From: Anaeramoeba flamelloides
Lineage: Eukaryota > Metamonada > Anaeramoebidae
DNA: 64,000 nucleotides
Assembly: GCA_027625915.1 (NCBI GenBank)
Contig: JANTQA010000012.1
Coordinates: forward strand, 2,263,001-2,327,000
Reading direction: 5' to 3'
Positions 1 to 12,900 of the stretch are shown here, piece by piece. Each line of letters opens with the position of its first letter. Position 1 is the first letter of the stretch. Under the pieces are notes generated by a model. That model did no database searches and was not told the DNA's origin. It worked only from the letters and a program-made list of their open reading frames with translations. Both the position numbers and the translations under genes were made by a program.

Positions 1-466
1 ATTATAAATTTATAAAGTATATAAAAAAAAAAATTAAATTTCTTATTATTAAAAAAAAATGTTAAATAAGAAAAAAAAATAATAGACATTTCCAAAGAAG
101 TGTAAATGACATTTGAAAAAAAAAATCACATGAGTTTATCAAAGATAAAAAAAAATTCAAAATAGCAAAAATAACAGTTTCAAGGGATTCTCATAACCAA
201 AATATTCAATTAAAAAAAAAAAATTTGAATGATCTCGAATAAAAAAATTTAAATTTTAAAAAAAAATAATGAATCTAATCATATTTTAATTTACAAAATA
301 TTTAAATATCTTCAATTTTAAACTCCCAGTTTTCTTTCGATATATAATCAATTTGATTCAATTTAATCTAATTTGTGGTTATTCTGTAACTTTATATATT
401 TGACAAAGTAAAGCTTTTGTGAGCTACCTTCTGATAAAATTAACTCATTAGAGGAAATTAAAAAAA
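1..466. other. Non-coding upstream region
   Basis: AT-rich DNA with many A and T runs and no open frame of interest. I see no RNA gene or repeat here. It presumably includes the promoter and 5' UTR of the cyclin gene, but no recognisable promoter element stands out. Confidence 0.5.
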
Positions 467-1918
467 ATGAAACAAAAAAATCTTTTACATCTCAAAAAAA
501 GTACCAAAGAGAGCCACTTCATAATTAACAAAATTGTTTACAAAATTAGAATTCATAAACATTCAGATTGGAAATTGAGGGTCAATATCAGGTACTTTTT
601 TCTCTAAATGTCCTACTTTTCCTTCCTCAATTTTCAGAATTTATCTATTGCATTTCACCGGCTGATTTTTTTTTAATTCTTTTTAGGTACTCATAAAAAT
701 TACAAAAATGTGTTTTTCAATTTGAGAAAGATATGTTTTTAAGAATAATGGTGTACTCTAAAAGGAATTATATAAGATTTTAAAAAATAAAAATTCATTT
801 TCTTAATTGTACACCCAAACTTTTCTGAGAAAAAAAACCCTAAAACTTCAAAATAAAAATGTATATTAACTAATTTTAAAAATTTTTTTCATATTTAAAA
901 ATAGTAAATTCAAGTTTGATAAATTTTTTCAAGATCCTTTTTAAAACTTATTTGATTATTCTTCTTTTCAAATCTTCGATGATTAAAAGTTAAAAAAAAA
1001 ACTAATATTCCCTGAAAATTTTATTTCTCTTACTATTGAAACAAAGGACTAGATTTCCAACAAAGGGATACTTATGATCTAATTTCTACAAAAATTATTG
1101 AATTTAAACAATTGAGGAAGAAATTAAAATATATGATGAATTGTGAGACACGAAACTTGCCAGATCATAATTATTTGGAAGAAACACAATTATACATTAA
1201 TCAGTCGATGAGAAAAGTTTTAATAGATTGGATTAGTGAGATTATTTTTAGTTACAATTATCACAATAACCTCTTATATTTAACATTAAATTACGTAGAT
1301 CGTTTTTTATCAATATATTGCATTAAAAAAGAACAACTCCAATTATTGGGTATTACATGTTTTATTTTGGCTATCAAATTTGATTCTGATGTAATATTCA
1401 CCATGGCCATGGGTTCAGAGATATGTAAAAATATCTATTCTTGCAAAGAAATCGAAATCTGTGAAAAACAAATCCTTCAGGCTTTAAATTATCGATTATT
1501 TATCCAAACCCCATACTACTATCTTGAGATATTTAATTCTATTTTAGATTTAAATGATCATTTTAACAGTCTGACAAATTATTTTCTTGAGCTGTCTTTA
1601 TTCGTCACCGAATTTTGTGGGTTCTGTCCAACAGTAAAAGTAATTTCAGTAATCTTAGCCTGTCTCCTAATTTTAAATCAAAATCAAAATAAGTTACTAT
1701 TATTATTTCAAATTGTCAAACCAAATAGACAAATTTTAGATTATCTTACAAAAAAGCTTATCCAATCCTTTTTTCATACTTTTGAAAACAGTAACTATAA
1801 TATTAATAAAAAAAATTCAGAGTTGTTAAAAAAAATCAAAGTCAAGATCGATATGAATCTTATAAATAAAAAAAAATTAATTGATACAGAATTAACTAAT
1901 TATTTGAAATTTCATTAA
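467..1918 (+). CDS. Mitotic (A/B-type) cyclin
   Basis: The frame ending at 1918 encodes a cyclin box. It shows the MRKVLIDW helix-1 motif, LNYVDRFLS, the LQLLGITCFILAIKF helix, and the second fold with EKQILQALNYRLFIQTP. The family binds and activates a cyclin-dependent kinase. The usual KYEE motif after helix 3 reads KFDSD, so this copy is divergent. The first ATG in the long frame is at 1133, but the frame stays open upstream to 1040 and those residues fit the region before a B-type cyclin box. A small first exon is plausible at 467-591: ATG, 41 codons, then a CAG/GTACTT donor. It joins in phase to an acceptor at 1064-1065, so exon 2 would be 1066-1918, giving 325 residues. The family call is firm. 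The first exon is tentative, and a further small exon cannot be excluded. Confidence 0.75.
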
Positions 1919-4900
1919 TCAACCAATATTTTACCAACAAGTCTGATATTATTATTTTGAATTTTCTTGTTATTTCATTTTATCTTTAAAAATTTGAAAT
2001 TAATAACAATTTTTTATTAAAAAACCCAAAAACTAAAACTAATAATTTATTTCTTTTTCTATCTATTCTCTTTCTCTCTCTTTTTGTGCATTCTTATTTG
2101 CAATTAAATTTTCTAAAATAATAAAGAAGAATAATTTTGAATCATTTTTAGAATATTTCATATTTTAAAATATTTTAACATACTTTATCAAGTACAACTT
2201 TCTTAAAATTCAAAATAATTATTTAAAATGTTTTATTTTATATTCTAATTTTAAATTTGGAAAAGATTAAAAGTGATTTAATAATGTTTTTGTTTCTTAA
2301 AATCAATAACTTTTAAGAATCAATAAAAAAGAAAAAATAATAAACCAAGCAAATTTCGATATTTAATTTTGTTTTTTGTTTTGATAATTAGATTCTTTTC
2401 CAATTTAAAAAATAATACAAAAAAAAATAGAATAAAATTTTCCAACTTTAATTATTTTTCAGTTTTTTAAAGAATTGAATTTTTATTATTTTTTTTTTGA
2501 ATATTAAGTGAATAATTGCGAACTTTATTATTCCTTTATTTTTTTTTTTTTTTCTAGCTTAGATAAGATGATTAATTCAATTAATTTGTTACAGATTAAC
2601 CTTTTTAAAATAATTTGTAAATTACAGATTATTGAATAATAATTTACTCTATGCTTGAAGATATAATAAAAAAATTAAAAAAGAATTATAAATGATTAAT
2701 TAATAATGAGAAATTTGAAATATTGAAATCATGATATTTCAATAAAAATTTAGAATTTGTATACATTTTTTTAACATTAAGTTATTAGTACTGCAAGTTC
2801 AACCCTTAAGTCACAAACTCTGAATATAATTTAATGTATGATAAAATTTAGGTTAGGTATATATTTTCGGAATTTTCTTTTATACAGATTATTTTACCAC
2901 AATCCTGAATTTTGTGATTCTTAATTTGAAAATTTTCGATTGACTTAAATATTGTTCAAATTTTTTTGCTTTAAAAGTGGAACTGGTGGTTTTCTTAAAT
3001 AAAAAATTTATTTAATTACTTTATAAATATAATTTTATAAATAACTTTAATTGTTAAAAAAAAATATGTTATTAAAAGATGTAGTAAATAAACAAAGTAA
3101 ATTTGCAAAAAACAAAAGTTTTATGGTGAAATTTGAAGGAAATGATTAGATATAAGATCGAACTATGAAAAGTTTAAGAGAACATTGTAGTTACTTTGAA
3201 ATAAATTTTCGAGAATTCATTGAATTATTAGGCAAAGTTTGGAAATTTAACTGATCTTCTTATTTTTAATTCAATTAAAAAAAAATAAGAAATATTTCAC
3301 TTTAAATTTTACTTTATAAATGATGTGAAAGTTTATCTGAGAATATTTTCACGAATTTTTTAGGATATAAGTTTCTGTAGAATTTGATATTAATTTATGT
3401 CCATAATACACTTATACTTTAAGCAAATATTTAGGTACCACGAAAATAACAAGATATTTTGTTCAAAAAAAGTAAAAATAAAAAAACCTTCAGAATTCGA
3501 GAAATATTTGAAAATGGAGTTACTTTAATTACCATGTTGGAAAAGAATGTACAAAACCAATTTTTTTTTTTTTTTTTTTTGCTTTGAAGAAAAAAAATAG
3601 TATCAAAAAAAAAATGGGAAGTAATTAGGATTTTTAGCTTCATATATAGTGAAAATATGACATTTTTAAGATACTTTTAAGAATAGAATAAAAATTAAAA
3701 GTATATAATTATTTATAAACTCTTTTTCAGTCAAAATGGGTCAATTTTATTGAATTAATAGAACACGTTCTTAGGGTTATTTAATTATTCTTCTCAATAT
3801 AAATTTACAAGTTTTTGATCTTTGTTCTGATCTTTTTTTCTAATTTAGTTGAATTTTTTTTTTTTCTTACTTTTTGCTTTTTACTTGTTACTTTTTCCTT
3901 TTTCCGCTTTTTTAAAAAAATTCTATCTGGAAAAAAATTTTTCAAAAATACTAAGTTATTTTTAAGAAAATTTCGATTCTGTAATTCATTTGAAAAATCA
4001 ATATAATTACAATTCAAAAAATATTATTGTAAAGAATTTTAATTTTCCAAAGAAATTAAGAAATTTATCACAAATGGAATTCTAATGAAAGTATCACAAA
4101 AAAATTTTTTTATCGCATTTTATTTTTTTTGAAAATTTATATTTTATTAATATATACAAAAATTATTTTTTAAGAGAATAAAAAACTGTTTTGAAAGAAG
4201 ATAAATAATAAAATTTAGATTAGAGTTGATATTAATAAAAGAAATATCTTAACAAATACCAGTGTAAAGATTAATGTTGTAAAAAATCGAGTTTTTCCAA
4301 TTTTAGAGATAAATAAAATCTTCCATGCATTTATCTAAAATTCTATTTTAGTAAATATAATTTTTAATAGCCTTAATAGACTAATAATTAATTTTAATCG
4401 TAAAATTGTTGGGTAAACATAGAAATCTTTTAAATTTTGAAAAATAAAATAATTTTTCAACAAAGTATTGGTATTTATTATTTGATTTTATATTGATTAT
4501 CCCACTTTACTCAAAAACGAAAAAATACATTTTGTTTACTATTTTTGGAATTTAGGTAAATACATTGAACTTTTTATGAATCTCAAAAATTGTAAAAACT
4601 CGATTTTTTAGAACATTCCATATTTGAACTTCACGATAATGAAAAGATTCTATCCAAAAAAAAAATTAAATATTTGCTAATTTAACCCTTTTTAATAACT
4701 TCAATTATATAAACACTAATGATTAATAAAAGATCTTTGATCAAATTATAATTTTCAAGATATTTTTCAATTTAAGTTGGAAAATCCAATTTTTCAATAA
4801 GATTTTTTTTCAATTTAAAAGGTAAAAAATTAGGAAAATTTTTCTTTACAGTTAAGTTTTCATTTTATTATTATAAAAAGTATTTTAAATCTAATGTATA

Positions 4901-5469
4901 TCCTTCAAAGTGGGAATCAATTGTTTTTACTATTAAAGAATTATTTGTTCTATTTAATTCTGGAAAACCTAAAACGTTCAATATTTGTCATCAGTGATTT
5001 TTTTTTTCCATATTTGAGTGCTTTTAGATGAGTTGAGTGTTTTTAAAAACTATTCCATATTATCTATTCAAAAAAATATACGAAAGTTGTATTTAAAAAA
5101 AATTCATTGTCACATCTATTTAAAAAATTATACCCCAAAATAGACCTTTTTTTCTAGACTAGATACTTTTAACAATCCTAGTACCATTAACAACAATAAA
5201 TACAACAGCATCAAGATTTTTAAGAAATGGAATGTTGATTATATTGCGAATAAACTCAATTAACAAGGATGAAAAGTTAATTTAAGTTGTAGTTTTGTCG
5301 AACTTTTTTTTTTTTCAATTTTATTTTTTCATTCTAGTTTTGTGAAAATGTGGTAAATGTTTGATGAAATTAGTTTTTGTTTGTTTTTTATGTTATTTTG
5401 AAAAGATGAAATAAATTTCCTATTATAGTCGTTATTTTTCCCTATATTTAATAGAAAAGAGTAAAATAT
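1919..5469. other. Non-coding stretch with one decayed MITE
   Basis: No supported gene. The only structure I recognise is the decayed mariner-type MITE at 2791-2988. Short open frames on both strands (for example around 3431-4017) follow A and T runs and look like chance. Confidence 0.5.
2791..2988. mobile_element. Decayed mariner-type MITE (copy E)
   Basis: A diverged ~198-bp copy of the family described at 5989-6184. It is bordered on the left by TA. The left arm still reads close to CTGCAAGTTCAACCCTTAAG and the right arm ends TTAAAAGTGGAACTGGTG. The central ACTAGAATCTGAATTTTGTG block is recognisable as CACAATCCTGAATTTTGTG. It is clearly the oldest copy in the window. Confidence 0.6.
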
Positions 5470-5935
5470 TTCATTTTACTCTCTTTTTTTGAATTCTGGA
5501 AAATTTTTAATTTATTACAAATATTAGAAATATCAAAACTCAAATTAAATATTCTTTTCATTTCTCAAAGTTAAAAAAAAAAACACTGTTATCTTTTCTT
5601 GAGTTTTCTGTTATATTTATAAAATTTATAGATTGTCCAAATAAACAAAAAACATTAAAAATAACTCGATAATCTATGTTACTAGACGGTACTTGAAGGG
5701 CACTTTTAGTTATTTTTTCCAGAATTTAAAAGAAATTTATTAAAATTTTCTTTGTATTTCTGAAATTAAAAAACAATATTTAGCTTTTCTTGAGTTTTTT
5801 TTTTATTTTGATCATCAATAGATTTTACCAAAACAATAGAAAACTTCAACAAAATCGCCTTTAGGTTTTTTATATATTAAAAGAATAATATAAAATCGAA
5901 ATTCTTAATACATTCTTTTGGTTTCGGTAAAAGTG
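5470..5935. repeat. HPR foldback repeat modules
   Basis: A run of recurring modules: a GAATTCTGGAAAA arm near 5494, a CTTGAGTTTTCTG arm near 5598, GTACT and GCACT words near 5689-5704, a CCAGAATTTAAAAG arm near 5722, and a second CTTGAGTTTT module near 5791. The same modules recur at 6190, 26738, 27285, 28868, 48360, 48711, 55722, 56290 and 56570. See the findings for the family description. Confidence 0.6.
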
Positions 5936-5988
5936 TGAGTGGTTTTTTTTAACTTTTTAATAAAGAAAGAAAATTTTAAATTATTTTA

Positions 5989-6184
5989 CAGTCAGTTCCA
6001 CTTTTAAGGCACAAACTATCAACGAAATTTAAGGCACAAAAAAATTTCAAATTAAGGCACATTATTTGAAATTATTTTTTTTACAATTTATTTTACTAGA
6101 ATCTGAATTTTGTGCCTTAATTTGAGATTTTTATTGTGCCTTAAATTTCGTTGAAAGTTTATGCCTTAAAAGTGGAACTGAATG
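5989..6184. mobile_element. Mariner-type palindromic MITE (copy A)
   Basis: A 196-bp near-palindrome flanked by TA on both sides (5987-5988 and 6185-6186). It begins CAGTCAGTTCCACTTTTAAG and ends with the inverse, TTAAAAGTGGAACTGAATG. Repeated GGCACAAA words sit in both arms. TA target duplications and CAGT-type ends are the hallmarks of Tc1/mariner elements, so this is probably a non-autonomous derivative. It carries no coding sequence. It has landed in the middle of an HPR hairpin module, whose two halves lie just outside it. Confidence 0.85.
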
Positions 6185-6189
6185 TAGTT

Positions 6190-6516
6190 CTTATTTCTTA
6201 AATTAAAAAAATAATCATCGTAATTTTTTCCAGAATTTCAAAAAATTGAGTAAAATCTTTGTTTTTTTTTTTCTATTCTTATGAATTCTGTAAAAATCTA
6301 GGCACTCTACAGCACTTAAAGAAACTCTCCAACACTATTTAACACTGAAAATTAGGTTTACCGGGATTTAAAAGAAATTGATTTAAATTTTCTTTTTAAA
6401 ACTGAAATTAAAAAAGCCCGCTCTTAGCTTTTCCAGGATTCAAAAGTAAGGAGTAAAATCTTTGGTTTTTCTCAATTCTCTTTAAATTCTGGAAAAGTGG
6501 GGCACTTGATGGCACT
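6190..6516. repeat. HPR foldback repeat with 10-bp phased words
   Basis: Contains the CCAGAATTTCAAAA and GAATTCTGTAAAA arms of the main palindrome, a second CCAGGATTCAAAAG palindrome near 6430, and two arrays of GCACT-like words. In the first array the words start at 6302, 6312, 6322, 6332 and 6342. In the second they start at 6502 and 6512. The spacing is exactly 10 bp in both arrays. Confidence 0.65.
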
Positions 6517-6600
6517 TACCTAATTTCAAAATGTTAGTTCTGAAATATTAATCAAGAATCCTAATTTTTTTTATCATTATCCAATGGATGATTATAATGA
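6517..6600 (-). mobile_element. Possible 3'-end remnant of the LINE family
   Basis: Read on the minus strand, the ~65 bases up to AAATTAGG at the HPR edge align by eye with the last part of LINE copy B (49011-49070), at roughly 60% identity as judged by eye. The match is short and AT-rich, so it is weak by itself. The join to HPR falls at the same AAATTAGG point as in LINE copy C (56120), which is why it is listed. Confidence 0.35.
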
Positions 6601-8439
6601 ATATTTATTTTAAATAATTTAAAATAATTTATTTCTGAATTGTTTATTATTTTACTTTTTTTTGGTTTAATACTAAATCAAAAATTTTTCATTATTTAAA
6701 TAGGATGAGAAAATTTTCATTTTTTTAAAAAATTATAAATTATGTGGGATATGTTCTGGTTTCCCACTTGTAGATATTTGTTGGGTTACCTATTTGATCT
6801 TTAATTATTTTTTTAAAAATTTTTGTTAACTTGGTGTATATTGTTATGATTCACAGCTCTGTTTGGATAAAATTAACCAATACATATTCTACTTGGGGTA
6901 AAAAGAAGACACAAAATAGTTGGATTAAGAATTTATTTTATATTTTTTTTTTTACAGATGTAGATATTTGGAAAAAGTGTTTTTAACTTTTTCTAGAATA
7001 TGTTCACTACATTCCATCTGACAATTGGGTTATAAAACCATATATTTGGTCTCTTTTATTTTTGTAGATCTTTTTGTACTATTACCTTTTTTGGTTTCAT
7101 CCAAATTTGGAATTATATAACTTTTATTTACATTTGATAGAAAATTTTTTCAAAAGTTAAGAAAACTTAACAGAGGTTTCATTTTATATAGAAAACTCAT
7201 ATAAAATTATTTTATGATATCTTATCAATTGTTTGATCAATATTGTTAATTGGAAATTTATAAATTGTTTAATTATATTTTTTTGTTGTGCTCAATCCAA
7301 ATGTGTTTCAACTCAACTCTTTTTTGTTTTGTTTCATAATTCTTGATTTTTTTCGTGGATATATTAAAAGGGTAAATAATTCTTCACATCTCCATTTTTA
7401 ATAGTTGTTGTTTAGTATTTCCTTTCTAATAATTTATTTAATAAGATTTTTTTTTATCAAAAAATTTAACATTTGTTGTTTAAAGTTTTGAATTGGAGTT
7501 TATATAAAAAAAAAAATTCACTTGTCAACCATCATTCTAGTACAAAATTGTAAAAAGGATTTTAATTATAAAATCCCAATGAAAAAGATAATTTTTGAAT
7601 TATTTCTTTACTTATTTTTTGCTGATAAGTAAAGATATGGGAAACTGAAATTCCTCAAACGGGATATATATCTATTGTGAAAAGATTAAAGTCAATTTCA
7701 TATAAACTGAAATAGTCTAGCATTAAAAAATCAAAAAAAAAAAACTTATGTTTACAATTAAATCTCAAATTGTGGGGAAATTTAACATGTTTAAATTTTG
7801 GTTTTATTTGATGTTTTTAAATTAAATTTAGATTATAACAATCAACATCATTTTTCGACTTGGTTATTGTTTTAAAATGAACAAAAAAAGTCATTAATTA
7901 AATAGTTAAAAACTCCAACATTTCTACTTTTTTTCAATTAAAACAGATTTGACAAAATTCTTCAGGAAGAGTAAATCAAAAATTCACAATAAATTATATT
8001 TAGAAATATTTTGACTTTGTGGGATAATAAATATATTTTGTCTCTGAAATTAAGATTATTGTTTAAATTTTTTTTACAAAAACAAGGATCCTATATCTTT
8101 GAAGAAATTAGAATGTTCGACTAAAACAATTTTTTGTTAGCATTCAAAGCATTTCGACTTGTTTAAATTTATCTTCAACAGCAACAAACTCTCTTTAAAA
8201 CTTGTAATTAGTTTGAAAATAATCCCTTAAAATAATAAAACTCAAATTTTTGAATAATTCAACAAAAAAATTCAAAATTAACACAGTTACTCAATTTTAT
8301 CGTTACCATTTATGCCCTTTGATTTTTGAGAGTTTGAAAAAGTCCAAGTTTAGCTAACAAAAAAATAATTTCATTTTTGCAACCTTTCTACAAACAATTT
8401 TTTTTTCTTCTTTTTTATAATCTCAACAAATTCATTCCT
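6601..8439. other. Non-coding stretch upstream of rab11
   Basis: No gene, RNA or repeat that I can support. The frame beginning near 8377 only enters the first rab11 exon from its 5' leader and then runs into intron 1. Confidence 0.5.
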
Positions 8440-9915
8440 ATGACTGAAGAAGATCCTTATGACCTTCTCTTTAAAATTGTATTGATCGGTAATTGTCTTT
8501 CTAAAAGCACAACAAGCGATTCATCTTTCTTTTGCGTTAAAATTTCTCGGTCTCTTGACACAATAACCCATTTTGTTTTTCTTTTTTTTTTCTTCTTTTC
8601 TTCTTTTCTTTTTCTGAAATTTATTCTTTGAAATAAAAAGGTGATTCTGGTGTTGGCAAATCAAATTTATTAACAAGATTTACAAGGTTTGTTCTCTTAA
8701 ATATTTCGATCATAACCTCAAAAAAGAAAAAACAAACAAGATATTAACCCCAAACCTTCTTTACATTTTTTTTTTTTATTAAACATCATAAACTGTTTTT
8801 GTGTTTAAAAAACAAAAGAAATGAATTTAATTTGGAAAGTAAGAGTACAATTGGTGTCGAATTTGCAACAAAAAGTGTTCAGCTTGATGGACTAACAGTC
8901 AAAGCACAAATCTGGGTATTTTATTTTTATTTTTTTTTCTGCTGAATTTTCTTTTCATTACCAACAATTTTTAATAATCAAATCCACACCTATTAAACTC
9001 CTCAAAAAATAAAATTTCAAACAAAAGGACACTGCAGGTCAAGAAAAATATCGGGCAATTACTTCAGCGTAAAAATTATTTTTCATTTTCTTTTGTTTTT
9101 GTTGTTTTTTGTATTTTCGAACAAAATTGATGATCCCGTGCTCATACATTTTTAAATTTGTTGACAAACCAACTTAATAAAACGTTCGTGTTTTTGGGAT
9201 CAATAAAAGATAATTCAAAATGGAAAACATTGAGTAAAGCGAATACGGTTTGATTTCTCTTTTTGATTGTGCGCTGTTTGAAAACAGTATAATAAAAAAA
9301 GTTTTTCAAAACTATCGATCAAACCATTGAAAAACTTCTAAAGACCTATTTCACAGGGGCTCTATTCAAAACTTTTGTTCATCACAATTTTTTAAAACAA
9401 CTTTACCAAAAATCCCAAAATACAAAACCAAATAATTAATCTTCCTTAATTTCCATCTTAAATCCAAACAATTAACAATTGTAACAATTACAATTTAAAT
9501 AAAAAGATACTACCGTGGTGCTGTTGGGGCGCTGTTGGTATACGACACTACAAAATATGAATCGTTTGTAAATGTTGAAGAATGGCTAGAAGAGCTCAGG
9601 TCAAATATTGACAATGACATTTTAATTCTGCTAGTTGGCAACAAAATTGATCTTGTTGAATCAAGAACAGTGCAAACCAAAGAGGCAAAGAAGTTTGCCG
9701 AAGAACACGATTTACTCTTTATTGAAACGTCCGCAAAGGATTCTACAAATGTCGAACTTGGCTTTTTAACGCTACTTGAAGAAATCCAAAAGATCTTGAA
9801 CAAAAAACAAAAAAATGAAGAAAATCAAGAAGACGAAAAAATAGAACAAACAACAGGTGGAACGATTGTTGTAACAGAAACTAACGAAAATGGAAAGAAA
9901 TCTTGTTGTAAATAG
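8440..9915 (+). CDS. RAB11: Rab11-family small GTPase, five exons
   Basis: Exons are 8440-8488, 8641-8686, 8819-8915, 9028-9068 and 9507-9915. All introns are GT-AG and the phases fit, giving 213 residues. The protein has the P-loop GDSGVGKS (17-24), switch [28 protein letters not shown] (64-83), GNKIDL (N123-D126), ETSAKDSTN and a C-terminal CCK prenylation motif. [19 protein letters not shown] and [18 protein letters not shown] match Rab11 almost word for word. Rab11 works on recycling endosomes and post-Golgi carriers, cycling between GDP and GTP and held on membranes by geranylgeranyl groups on the C-terminal cysteines. Introns 1-3 are 152, 132 and 112 nt, but intron 4 is 438 nt and may host an RNA gene. 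Key GTPase residues all look intact. Confidence 0.95.
9130..9289 (+). ncRNA. Candidate H/ACA snoRNA in rab11 intron 4
   Basis: Within the oversized intron the order is: a hairpin closed by GATCCC (9132-9137) and GGGATC (9196-9201), with a symmetrical unpaired pocket above the base stem; an A-rich hinge fitting ANANNA (9203-9210); a second hairpin closed by TTCAAA (9214-9219) and TTTGAA (9277-9282); then ACA at 9284-9286 followed by three bases. That is the hairpin-hinge-hairpin-ACA layout of H/ACA guide RNAs, which are often intron-encoded. The second hairpin has a lopsided pocket (an inner AGCG/CGCT stem), and ANANNA is easy to meet by chance in A-rich DNA. Confidence 0.35.
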
Positions 9916-12900
9916 AACGTTTTGATTGTTATTTTCATTATCATCATTATTACTATAACTATTGCTATTACTATTATTATTACTATTACTATTATTATTA
10001 TCTATATGAATTAGATGATTAATCTTTTATGATTTTATTCTATTGCATAACTTTGCAATACTTTACCAAACTATTTTGTTTTTTTTTAAAATAAATTATT
10101 CATTTCTACAATTTTGAATAACAAAACAGAAAAAGAAAATAACAAAGACAAAAAAATAATATTTACTCTTTCGGGAAAAAAAGTGAAACAGGGAAAAAAA
10201 ATGAAACAGGATTTTTCATTGGGAACATTACTGAAGGACAAGAAATCCCAGAAACCTGAAAATCCAAAGTAAGATCAATTAATTACAAGAAAAAATAAAT
10301 GGCTAAAGACAAAAATGAAGGATTCGGCACAATAACAGTTTTTTTAATATTATCTTTTGGTATGGTTTTTCTTTGATTGTTTATTATTAAAAAATTTGTT
10401 CAAAAAAGTGACTATTTTTGAGGATTTAGAAAACCACTTCAATGGATTTTGATAATAAAAGAAGATTTAAATTGTTATTGTTGGTTTGATTGAAAATAAT
10501 ATAATGGATTATTCTTTGAATTTAATTTGTTTCTTCTTTTAATTGATTTTACTTTTTGTTTTCAATTTTGGACAAGCTTTCCAATTAACATCGTTATGAA
10601 CTTTTTTTTGATTCACTTTTTTTCCTCTTTCACTTTTTTTTTTTCAAAGAGTTATTAGGAATTGGATGAATCTATTAAGTATTCCCGAAAATACCCGAAA
10701 ATTGAAAATACAAGAAAAATTTTTAACCATGAAAAAACACTTTTTGAACAACTTTTAAGAAAATAAAGTGTCAATATATTCAGTTTAAAGGTAAATTTTG
10801 GAATTTTATTTTCGAAAAAAAATTTTTTTGTGTAGAAAATATCAAAATTCAAAAAAATTCGGTTTTGGGAATATATATTCAACCTATTTTGTGTGAAAGG
10901 AATTGGTACCTTATATCCTTGGAAAATTTCTGATCATTTCTAAATGGTATTAACGAAAAGAGAGAAATAGTACTTGTAAAGAAAATTTGTAATTCTGTAT
11001 CATTACCTATAATTGTGTAATCTTAAATCAAATCCAAGATTAACCAAGTAATATTTGTCCGTTCAGATACACCTATACGCATACCCTATACAATTTGAAC
11101 CAACAAAACCATTATTTTAATTTACCATTCCATAAATGAAACTGGTTTAATCTAAAAAATACAACCAAAACATACAAACACATACCATATAGAATCCATA
11201 AAAATCTCAAGAATAACCTACATACATCATCACATACATTAATAAGAACTAACAATTACTCAAATATACTCAAAAATTACCAAAAAATCTTTAGAGTGGT
11301 TTGGTATGGAAAATTCAAAATATATATTGTGTCTGAAAATAAAAATAGTTATTTTTAGTTTGAACTGTGCATATTGGCACTAGGGTTTCTTAGAAGTTGT
11401 TCATAACATGTTTTTTTGTGGTTAAATAATTTTCTTGTATTTTTGATTTTCAGGTATTCTCGGAAATATTTCAAACATCTATTTTGATAATAATTTTAGA
11501 TTAATTTTAATATAAAATATTTTATCTTGATAAAAATATTTTTCATAAAATTAGTAAAAAGAAAGCCTACTCTTTGTAAACAATTTTTTTCTTGAATTTA
11601 TTGATTACAAAGATTTATTTTTTTTTTTTTTTTAAAGAATTTATTTTTAAAAATGGTTTTTTATAAAACAAATTTTTTCAAAAGTACCGATTATTATTTT
11701 TTCCTTTTTTTTTTTTTTTTTTACAAAGTTTCCATGCATATTTTCTTCTTTTTTTATCACTTTTTATATGTATCGCCTTTTTACTAATATATTTTTCTTC
11801 TTTAAAGAATCTCCATTTCAAAAATTGTAACTAACCGGGAATCATAAATTGAAAAAAAAAAAAAAAAAATATTCTTTTATGTCAAAATATAACTATTTAT
11901 TAAATCTGATTCGTAATTGATTAATTATACTAAAGAGATAAAAGCCTAGTATTTTCAAAAATTTAAAAAAATTAAGATCAAAAATTCGCAATAAAGTTAA
12001 TGATTATTTTTGAAATAGGAATTCAGGATTTTTTCAGACTGAACTTTTACACGAAAAAGGTCGAAAGTTGAAAGAAAAAATATATCATTTAAAATACCAA
12101 TATATGTATCGAAACTTGAGAGTATAGAGTGTAATACTTTTTAAAATATATTTATATTAGTAAGAAAAAAACTATTATGTTAAAATATAAAAAGAAAAAT
12201 AAAAAAAAAAAGAATAAATAAAAAATATCAATATATTTTGAACTTAAAATATTCATTTTTTTTTTTAACTGATTTTAGATATTTTTGAACTTAAATTTTA
12301 AGATAATATCACTTAAAAAAGTAGTTTAGCATAATTACTTTAAATAAAAAATAAAAAATAATAAATAAAAAAAGAAATAAAAAAAAAAAAAAAAAAAGAT
12401 CAATTCGAAAAAATTGCTGATTTAAAAATTCAAAATTTTTTTCGATAATAAGATGGGATAAAATTTATAAACTCATTACAAAAAACAATTTACAGTTAGT
12501 AAAAATTTTTGAAAACTATTTTAGATTTTTTTTTAATAGTTTTTTTTCTTTTTTTCTTTTTTTTTTTCTCATCATATTAATTAGATTTATCAAATATGTT
12601 AATAAAAAATTATTAATATTAGTCAAAAAATACAAAGAAAAATAAATAAATACGAAATAATGATTTAACATGTTTTATGTTTCCTAAATAAAGAAGTTGT
12701 CAATTTTTTTTTCCTCTTAAATGTTATAAAATAAATTGGATTTAAAAATTCAACTATAAAGAAGATGGGGGGGGTATAAAACTAAATTAAAATTTAATAT
12801 CTATTTTTTTTCCAAGTTTTTGATAAAATTTCAAAAAAAAATAAAAGAAAATATTGAAATTTCAAAGTTATAAGGTAAATCAAATAAGTTCAATATTGGG

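Noticed and set aside
3431-4017. Short open frames on both strands
   Set aside because: They follow A and T runs, overlap each other in opposite strands, and show no recognisable motif.
9132-9260. C/D-type snoRNA in rab11 intron 4
   Set aside because: A C-box-like TTGATGA is present at 9128-9134, but no CTGA D box follows at a suitable distance, so the H/ACA reading is preferred.
10299-10376. 25-codon frame ending in a hydrophobic segment
   Set aside because: Too short to judge, no extension by a convincing splice, and no family recognised, though the surrounding 200 bases are slightly richer in G.
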